Source of the DNA: Methanospirillum stamsii
GTDB taxonomy: Archaea > Halobacteriota > Methanomicrobia > Methanomicrobiales > Methanospirillaceae
Length of the DNA stretch: 64,000 nucleotides
NCBI RefSeq assembly: GCF_003173335.1
Contig: NZ_QGMZ01000006.1
Coordinates: 145,310-209,309 of the forward strand
Direction: 5' to 3'
In this document: positions 58,518 to 64,000 of the stretch, in pieces
Layout: every line of letters begins with the position of its first letter
How positions within the stretch are numbered: the first letter of the stretch is position 1
Notes under the pieces: model-generated
What the model was told of the DNA's origin: nothing
Seen by the model: the letters and a program-made list of their open reading frames with translations, nothing else
The model's database searches: none
Program-made: the position numbers and the translations under genes

Positions 58518-58545
58518 TTTACCTAAAACAATATTTTTAGATAAA
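58518..58545 (+). promoter_or_regulatory. Dyad overlapping the promoter of a binding-protein gene
   Basis: Arms TTTACCTAAAA and TTTTAGATAAA (one mismatch) flank 6 bases, about 32 bases before the next start, on top of the likely TATA region (ATATTTTTA). ACCTAA within it is a DtxR-like half-site. An operator function is inferred. Confidence 0.45.
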
Positions 58546-58576
58546 CTAAAATAGAATTATCTTCAAAATAGTATTC

Positions 58577-59776
58577 ATGAAACGGTTATTAAATAAACCA
58601 TTCATAAGAAATACAACTAAATACAAGAGTAAAAGAATAACAGGAATAATTTCTGTGCTTGTTTGTTTCCTTACTTTTATCACCCTTACATGTCCTCTGG
58701 TAAGTTCTACAGACATGGAAAAACCCACGGGTGACACCAGTGTAACTATCATCGACGACTGGGGAAGAACCGTTACTCTTGATAAACCTGCTGAACGAAT
58801 CGCATTCAGCCATACTGCAACAGCTGATGGTATACTTCTTGCCGGTGGTTGGGACAAAGTTGTTGGAAGAGAAGGTTCACTTACCGATCCAGATACCTAT
58901 CCGAACCTTGATTCAATACCCGCTATTGATGTAAACGGACAATGTTTTGATTTGGATTTTGAAAAAATTACCGAAATTCATCCTGATCTTGTGATACTTC
59001 AGAAATATTATTCACAAAAAGAAGGATTTGATGAAATTGCAAGCAAATTAGAGCCTGATATCCCAGTAATAGGTCTTGACTTTCTTGATCCTGAATCTGC
59101 TGAATCAATAAAAAAATTAGGTATTCTCCTCGGAACCAGTGATGTTGCTGATGAATACGTGAATTTTCATGATGATGTAATCAAAAAAATTAAAGAGAAA
59201 ACACAAGGTTTGTCAGATGATGAAAAACCGAATGTATTCATTGATGGTGGAGGAATGGGAACAGAACAGATATCCACCTATGGGAAAGAAGCATCTTTTT
59301 GGGAAAAAATGTGTGAGGTTGCCGGAGGAAAAAATGTTGCTTCATCACTTTCCGGTGACTATGTTACGAGCCTGGATATGGAATGGTTATTGGAACAGGA
59401 CATTGATTCAATTATGGCCCAAGCTTATTATGAAAAAGGAAAGCCATCAGGAAGTGGGGAGTCAAAATCATTTGGTTACAAAGCATCTGACCCTTCACAT
59501 GCGGAGGAAGAAGCCGAATCCATTCTCAATGATGTTAAAAATCTTGATGTCTATTCCAACACTGATGCGGTAAAAAATAATAATGTCCATCTTCAGTATT
59601 GGGAACTTGCCTGTACTCCAAAGGCCTTTATTGGAACGGCTTACCTGGCAAAATGGCTTCACCCGGATCTCTTTACGGATCTTGATCCAGAACAAATTCA
59701 CCAGGAATACCTGACAAAATATCTGGGTACCAATTATGATTTAAAAAATCTGGGCATATTTGCATACCCCTGTTAA
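58577..59776 (+). CDS. Metal-chelate ABC substrate-binding protein
   Basis: A 399-residue binding protein with a longer N-terminus (hydrophobic about 20-40). Mature: VTIIDDWGRTVTLDKPAERI, then HTATADGILLAGGWDKVVGRE, and AYLAKWLHPDLFTDLDPEQIHQEYL at the end. The start of its mature part is almost identical at DNA level to the next gene (38 identical bases, 58739-58776). It contains GSGESKSFGYKASDPSHAEEEA, like the minus-strand copy. Its own promoter (dyad) lies upstream, and it has no gene in operon behind it. Confidence 0.92.
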   Translation: MKRLLNKPFIRNTTKYKSKRITGIISVLVCFLTFITLTCPLVSSTDMEKPTGDTSVTIIDDWGRTVTLDKPAERIAFSHTATADGILLAGGWDKVVGREGSLTDPDTYPNLDSIPAIDVNGQCFDLDFEKITEIHPDLVILQKYYSQKEGFDEIASKLEPDIPVIGLDFLDPESAESIKKLGILLGTSDVADEYVNFHDDVIKKIKEKTQGLSDDEKPNVFIDGGGMGTEQISTYGKEASFWEKMCEVAGGKNVASSLSGDYVTSLDMEWLLEQDIDSIMAQAYYEKGKPSGSGESKSFGYKASDPSHAEEEAESILNDVKNLDVYSNTDAVKNNNVHLQYWELACTPKAFIGTAYLAKWLHPDLFTDLDPEQIHQEYLTKYLGTNYDLKNLGIFAYPC

Positions 59777-59882
59777 AAAAATCTAAAATTTTTTTTACGG
59801 TATTATACTTCTATGGTAAAAAACAGATGAAATTTTTCAAAAAAACACTATATACAGTCAATGGAAATCCCAGGTACATAAA

Positions 59883-60992
59883 ATGAAAAAAAATCTAATT
59901 TATTACTCTTGTTTGATTCTACTCATGGTAATATGCACAATACCAGTTACAAGCAGTACGACAGAAAATGACCACCCAAGTAGTGTAACTATCATCGACG
60001 ACTGGGGAAGAACCGTTACCCTTGACAAACCCGCTGAACGAATCGCATTCAGCCATACCGCTGCAGGTGAAGGAATTCTTCTTGCCGGAGGATGGGATAA
60101 AGTCGTCGGTAGAGATGGCTCTCTTACAGATTCCAGGTTTTATTCAAATCTTGATACAATTCCTGCTGTGAGCACCACCAATCAGCCATTTACTCTTGAT
60201 TTTGAAAAAATTACTGAACTTCATCCTGATCTTTTTATCATCCAAAAACACTATGATTCAAGAGAACAGTTTGATGAAATAGCCAATAAACTTGAACCTG
60301 ATACCCCCATCGTCGGTCTTGATTTTCTTGAACCTGAAAATGCTGACAGTATTAAAAAACTGAGCATTTTAATCGGAACCGAGCAAATCGCTGATGATTA
60401 TGTTAATTTTCACGATGAGGTCATTAAAAACCTGAAAGAAAAAACAGATTCATTATCACCAGACGAAAAGCCAAATGTATTCTTAAAAAGTGGAACTTCT
60501 GATAAAATTAGTACATTTGGGAGGGATGCCTCATTCTGGAATAGAATGTGTTCTCTTGCAGGTGGAAAAAATATCGCTGACGGTCTTCCCGGTGATAATC
60601 AGGAGGTAGATCTTGAGTGGCTTACCCAGCAGGACATTGACACAATTGTTGGTTCATGTAGTAATAGAAATTACCCGGAGTCTTTTGGATATCTGGCAAC
60701 CGAACCATTACATGCATCTGAAAAAGCTGACGAGATAATCAGTGATATTAAGAATAACGAGATTTTTTCACATTCAGATGCAGTTTTAGATGATAAGGTC
60801 TTCTTACTGGAAGGAACGATGATAAGCAATCCTAAAGCATTCATTGGAGCTGCATATCTGGCAAAATGGCTCCATCCGGACCTCTTCAGCGATCTCGATC
60901 CAGAACAAATCCACCAGGAATACCTGAACAGATTTATTGGAACTGATTATGATCTCAAGAATATTGGATTATTCGGATACCCGACTAATTAA
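59883..60992 (+). CDS. Metal-chelate ABC substrate-binding protein
   Basis: A 369-residue binding protein. Signal peptide (about 5-24), then SVTIIDDWGRTVTLDKPAER and HTAAGEGILLAGGWDKVVGRD. It ends with AYLAKWLHPDLFSDLDPEQ and IHQEYLNRFIG. It is the first gene of a four-gene operon: the second methyltransferase begins 14 bases after, then the permease and ATPase. A TATA-like CACTATATACAG lies at about 59846-59857, 25-35 bases before the start. Confidence 0.93.
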   Translation: MKKNLIYYSCLILLMVICTIPVTSSTTENDHPSSVTIIDDWGRTVTLDKPAERIAFSHTAAGEGILLAGGWDKVVGRDGSLTDSRFYSNLDTIPAVSTTNQPFTLDFEKITELHPDLFIIQKHYDSREQFDEIANKLEPDTPIVGLDFLEPENADSIKKLSILIGTEQIADDYVNFHDEVIKNLKEKTDSLSPDEKPNVFLKSGTSDKISTFGRDASFWNRMCSLAGGKNIADGLPGDNQEVDLEWLTQQDIDTIVGSCSNRNYPESFGYLATEPLHASEKADEIISDIKNNEIFSHSDAVLDDKVFLLEGTMISNPKAFIGAAYLAKWLHPDLFSDLDPEQIHQEYLNRFIGTDYDLKNIGLFGYPTN

Positions 60993-61006
60993 AAAGACCT
61001 ACAAAA

Positions 61007-61846
61007 ATGACTGCTGATTCTGACATAAACTGGAATGAGATCTGGAAAAACACATTTGAAGATCACATGATCTCCCGTAGTCAGGGAGAATATGCTCTCA
61101 TGTGGGATACGAAAGAGAAAGCAGAAAAATATCTTCAGATGATGGAACAAAATCCTGACCGTGTGCAAAAAACCCTTACTCTTTTTTCTTTTTCTCCTGA
61201 TTCGAGAATTCTTGATATCGGGGCTGGTCCGGGAACACTGTCAATCCCTCTGTCCGGAAAAGTAAAGCACGTAACTGCGGTCGAACCGGCCAAAGGTATG
61301 GCAGAACTGCTGAAGGAGAGATCACAAAAAGAAACACGAGGAAATATCAATATTGTTCAGAAAAGATGGGAGGATATCGATATTCAAAAAGACCTGACTC
61401 CTCCCTATGATTTGGTCATTGCCTCGTACTCACTGGTTATGCCGGACCTGAAACAGGCCATTGAAAACATGCAAAAAGTATGTTCCGGGGAAATATGGCT
61501 GTTCTGGATGGCTGGGATGAACAGCTGGGAAAACCATATGAAAAAACTCTGGCCGGTTATCCACGGAAAAACCTTTACCTCACCACCAAAGGCAGATGTC
61601 CTGTTTAATGTGTTATACCAGATGAACATCTATCCGAATGTATCATTCACAGAAATGGGACATGTAAAGAGTTTTTCTTCCATTGAAGAAGCAGTTGAAG
61701 AAACACGCAAGAATCTTAACTGCTCTCCGGATTATGATAACCAGATTAAGGAATTGTTACTTCCTGAACTGGTTTTACAGGATGGAAAGTACATAAACCA
61801 GGAACGATACAAGAGTGTATGCTTTTCATGGAAAAATGAAGCATAA
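61007..61846 (+). CDS. SAM-dependent class I methyltransferase
   Basis: A 279-residue soluble enzyme with motif I ILDIGAGPGTLSIPLSGKVK (about 66-85), motif II VEPAKGMAELL, and later DLVIASYSLVMPDLKQAI. It is of a different family from the methyltransferase at 57438 (no dimerisation domain, UbiE-like core). The gene lies between a binding-protein gene and the permease genes in one operon. Substrate unknown; placement suggests action on the imported compound or ligand. Start ATG 61007. Confidence 0.86.
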   Translation: MTADSDINWNEIWKNTFEDHMISRSQGEYALMWDTKEKAEKYLQMMEQNPDRVQKTLTLFSFSPDSRILDIGAGPGTLSIPLSGKVKHVTAVEPAKGMAELLKERSQKETRGNINIVQKRWEDIDIQKDLTPPYDLVIASYSLVMPDLKQAIENMQKVCSGEIWLFWMAGMNSWENHMKKLWPVIHGKTFTSPPKADVLFNVLYQMNIYPNVSFTEMGHVKSFSSIEEAVEETRKNLNCSPDYDNQIKELLLPELVLQDGKYINQERYKSVCFSWKNEA

Positions 61847-61885
61847 ACCAATTTTTAACTGATTTTAGGAAATTTTAAGATCTCC

Positions 61886-62968
61886 ATGACATCAGAATCC
61901 ACAAAGCCAGGAACCGAGGCAGATTCCATGTATGAACTGTATGCCCAGTTCACCCGGAAGAAAATCCTTTTTATTCTTCTTCTTATAGGTATTATCATCA
62001 TTCTGGTTGGTATCGCTGCTTCAACCGGATCAGCAGATCTATCTCTCTATGAAGTCTATGCAGCTCTTGTCGGAAGATTTTTCTCATTTGGTCCGGAGAG
62101 TTCCTGGGTTGCTGATGTATGCCTCTGGAAACTTCGGTTTCCCCGGATATTCATGGCAATTTTCGCAGGGATAGCTCTTGGTACCACCGGTGTTGTCATG
62201 CAGAGTGTTTTGAAAAACCCCCTGGCAGATCCCTATATGATGGGTATTCAATCTGCTGCAGGATTTGGTGCATCTCTTGCAATCATCTTCGGAACAGGGA
62301 TTCTAGGTGGTTCATACCTGATTGCCGGAAATGCTTTTTTGTTCTCGCTTATCTCGGTAGGAATCATCATTATGCTGGCCGATATGAAAGGGGCGTCTGC
62401 TGAAACAATGATTCTGACCGGAATAGCGGTAATGTTCCTGTTCTCTGCGATGACTACCTTTATTCAGTATTTTGCCGAGGCAGAAGCGGTAAAAAGTGCG
62501 ATGTTCTGGGCTGTTGGAGATCTTGGGAAAACCAGTTGGGATGATTTTTATGTGGTTATTCCCCTCGTGGCCATCTGTTTTCTCTACCTGCTCTGGAAAA
62601 CCTGGGATTTAAATATCCTTGCCGCCGGAGATGAAACTGCAAAAAGTCTTGGAATTCCGGTCAGAAGAGTCAGGATATCCGTGATGGTTGTCTCTTCTCT
62701 GCTGGTTTCCGGAGTGGTCTGCTTTATCGGGGCCATCGGATTTGTAGGTCTTGTATCACCCCACATCTGCCGGATGATAATTGGAGGGAATAACCAGTAT
62801 CTGCTACCGGCAGCCGGACTTATGGGAGCAATTCTCCTTATTGTATCTGATACGATTGCCCGGACCGTGATGAGTCCTGCTATTATTCCGGTCGGGGTGG
62901 TTACTGCATTCCTTGGTGTTCCGTTCTTTATCTACCTGATAATGTTCAGAAAGGGGGAATTCTGGTGA
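61886..62968 (+). CDS. FecCD/BtuC-type ABC transporter permease (copy 2)
   Basis: A 360-residue permease, nearly the same as the copy at 45989-47071 (LRFPRIFMAIFAGIALGTTG, NPLADPYMMGIQSAAGFGA, GLVSPHICR). The N-terminal 15 residues differ most. It lies in the operon of the binding protein at 59883 and the methyltransferase at 61007. Import of metal chelate or corrinoid is expected from the family. Its stop overlaps the ATPase start. Confidence 0.95.
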   Translation: MTSESTKPGTEADSMYELYAQFTRKKILFILLLIGIIIILVGIAASTGSADLSLYEVYAALVGRFFSFGPESSWVADVCLWKLRFPRIFMAIFAGIALGTTGVVMQSVLKNPLADPYMMGIQSAAGFGASLAIIFGTGILGGSYLIAGNAFLFSLISVGIIIMLADMKGASAETMILTGIAVMFLFSAMTTFIQYFAEAEAVKSAMFWAVGDLGKTSWDDFYVVIPLVAICFLYLLWKTWDLNILAAGDETAKSLGIPVRRVRISVMVVSSLLVSGVVCFIGAIGFVGLVSPHICRMIIGGNNQYLLPAAGLMGAILLIVSDTIARTVMSPAIIPVGVVTAFLGVPFFIYLIMFRKGEFW

Positions 62969-63744
62969 CCCTCTCTTTTCATGGGATATCTCTATCTTAC
63001 GGGACAAATCCGGTTCTACATGACCTCTCATTTGAATTCCAGGAAGCAGAGATTGTTGCCATTGTCGGACCGAATGGTTCTGGCAAAAGTTCCCTGGTCC
63101 GGTGCCTGAATAAACTGGTGACTCCCCAGTCGGGAGAGGTTATTGTCGGGGGAGAAAAGGTGTATGGGATGCATGCTCGGGAAGTTGCAAAAATTTTCGG
63201 GTATGTACCACAGAATTTCCAGGATATCTTTCCGGCAACGGTTATCGATACCATCCTGATGGGAAGAAAACCCTATGCTACCTGGAGATCCGGCAAAAAT
63301 GATATCCTGAAAGTTACCGAAGTCATGAAACTCTTACATCTGGAAGAGTTTGCACTCAGGTATCATTCAGAACTCTCCGGCGGGCAGAGGCAGAAAGTGA
63401 TGATTGCCCGGGCATTTGCACAGGAAAGTAAAGTCCTGCTCTTCGATGAACCTACATCACAACTTGATATCAAACATCAGCTCGAGATCATGGATCTGGT
63501 TAAAGAGACCGTCCGGATAAAAAAGATCCTTGCTATTCTTGTGGTTCATGACCTGAACCTTGCATCCAGGTATGCTGATCGGATAATTATGCTCCGGGAC
63601 GGGAGGATTCATGCAGTCGGTGATCCGAAGAACGTGCTTACTGAAGATAATATCCGGGCAGTTTATGATGTGGAAAGTCTGGTTATGCATGACGGGGAGG
63701 TACCGTGTGTTGTTGCGAAAAAGAGGTTGCATGTTGGATCGTAG
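62965..63744 (+). CDS. FecE/BtuD-type ABC transporter ATPase (copy 2)
   Basis: A 259-residue ATPase, close to copy 1: Walker A GPNGSGKSS, LSGGQRQK, VLLFDEPTSQLDIKH and VVHDLNLASRYADRI. GTG start with GTGA overlap, as in copy 1. It ends an operon of four genes. The two ATPase copies would suit either permease, so exchange is likely. Confidence 0.95.
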   Translation: MTLSFHGISLSYGTNPVLHDLSFEFQEAEIVAIVGPNGSGKSSLVRCLNKLVTPQSGEVIVGGEKVYGMHAREVAKIFGYVPQNFQDIFPATVIDTILMGRKPYATWRSGKNDILKVTEVMKLLHLEEFALRYHSELSGGQRQKVMIARAFAQESKVLLFDEPTSQLDIKHQLEIMDLVKETVRIKKILAILVVHDLNLASRYADRIIMLRDGRIHAVGDPKNVLTEDNIRAVYDVESLVMHDGEVPCVVAKKRLHVGS

Positions 63745-64000
63745 GTTTATCAACACTCGCCAGGAAAATCATATGATTTTTGATTGAATTATCTCTACAA
63801 TGTCAAGTTCGAACCGAGAGTTTTGTGAATTATATCGTTTGATCTTTATATAAGTAATTACAATATATTGGCTGTGCTAACTTTGCATTCAAGAATGAGG
63901 TCGCACGACTCAGAATCGCGATAGAACATCAAATCTCACATGTAAATGCATTCTTTAATCAGGCGTCCCTTCAGGACTGTTTTTCGACAAAAACGCACAA
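63745..64000. other. Downstream stretch at the window end
   Basis: It holds the TATA-like TTTATATAAG at about 63845-63854 and, after it, a plus-strand frame open to the window edge (about 63862-64000; contains NEVARLRIAIEHQISH) without a normal start codon. It could be the beginning of a gene or a remnant; not enough is visible. Confidence 0.4.

Noticed and set aside
59796..59823. Arms of T and A runs (TTTTTTAC and GTAAAAAA) before the binding-protein gene at 59883 as an operator
   Set aside because: The arms are low-complexity, the spacer long, and the position upstream of the TATA box unusual; more likely chance or part of the end of the preceding transcript.
1..64000. Search by eye for tRNA, rRNA, CRISPR arrays and complete insertion sequences
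   Set aside because: None was recognised; no transposase gene, terminal inverted repeats with target duplication, or repeat-spacer pattern was seen.

Overview
The window looks like a chromosomal segment of a methanogenic archaeon of the Methanomicrobiales, most like Methanospirillum. Evidence: moderately AT-rich DNA, archaeal TATA boxes, a group II chaperonin (thermosome), TrmB- and DtxR-type regulators, archaeal-style sensor kinases with the TRHDI(L/I)N or NDKIRNP type of H-box, and a siroheme-to-heme (Ahb) module. The genus is an inference from gene content; no rRNA or tRNA gene was seen.

Layout. 1-1448: end of a MacB-type ABC ATPase and its FtsX-like permease. 1449-2061: non-coding stretch with a promoter-like site, two inverted repeats and a possible gene remnant on the minus strand. 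2062-6415: tightly packed operon of a response regulator, a membrane hybrid kinase and a REC-kinase. 6442-10719: cupin, secreted papain-like protease, GNAT acetyltransferase and secreted C69-type Ntn hydrolase. 11276-18207: protein-folding island with thermosome on one strand and grpE-dnaK-dnaJ-hsp20 on the other. 18208-18652: gene-poor, with a broken MscS-like remnant. 18653-27430: a giant cyclic beta-glucan synthase-like gene (2925 codons). 27639-36295: CheB-CheR-PAS-kinase fusion, chemoreceptor, P-type cation ATPase. 36390-40125: EamA transporter, macrodomain protein, HtpX, LOG-like protein, YqhA-like membrane protein. 40140-43379: overlapping four-gene operon ahbD-ahbA-ahbB-ahbC, with rubrerythrin and a DtxR-type regulator just upstream.

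45989-63744 is the most distinctive region. It holds two nearly duplicate FecCD permease/ATPase pairs at its two ends, and between them five related metal-chelate (FepB/BtuF-type) binding proteins, two unrelated SAM methyltransferases each placed directly behind a binding-protein gene, a TrmB-type regulator with a perfect 18-bp palindrome at its start codon, and a secreted choloylglycine-hydrolase-like enzyme. An MFS exporter, an isoprenylcysteine-methyltransferase-like protein and a TPR protein sit among the binding proteins. I read it as an expanded uptake system for one or more metal chelates or corrinoids in which methylation of the ligand, before or after uptake, may be part of the job; that role is inference.

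How the parts fit: the heme operon, rubrerythrin, the DtxR-type regulator and the chelate-uptake genes together form a metal/redox neighbourhood of more than 20 kb. DtxR-like half-sites (TTAGGT/ACCTAA) lie upstream of the first permease gene and of one binding-protein gene. The first half of the window is mainly stress, signalling and envelope functions. No CRISPR array, complete insertion sequence, tRNA or rRNA was recognised.
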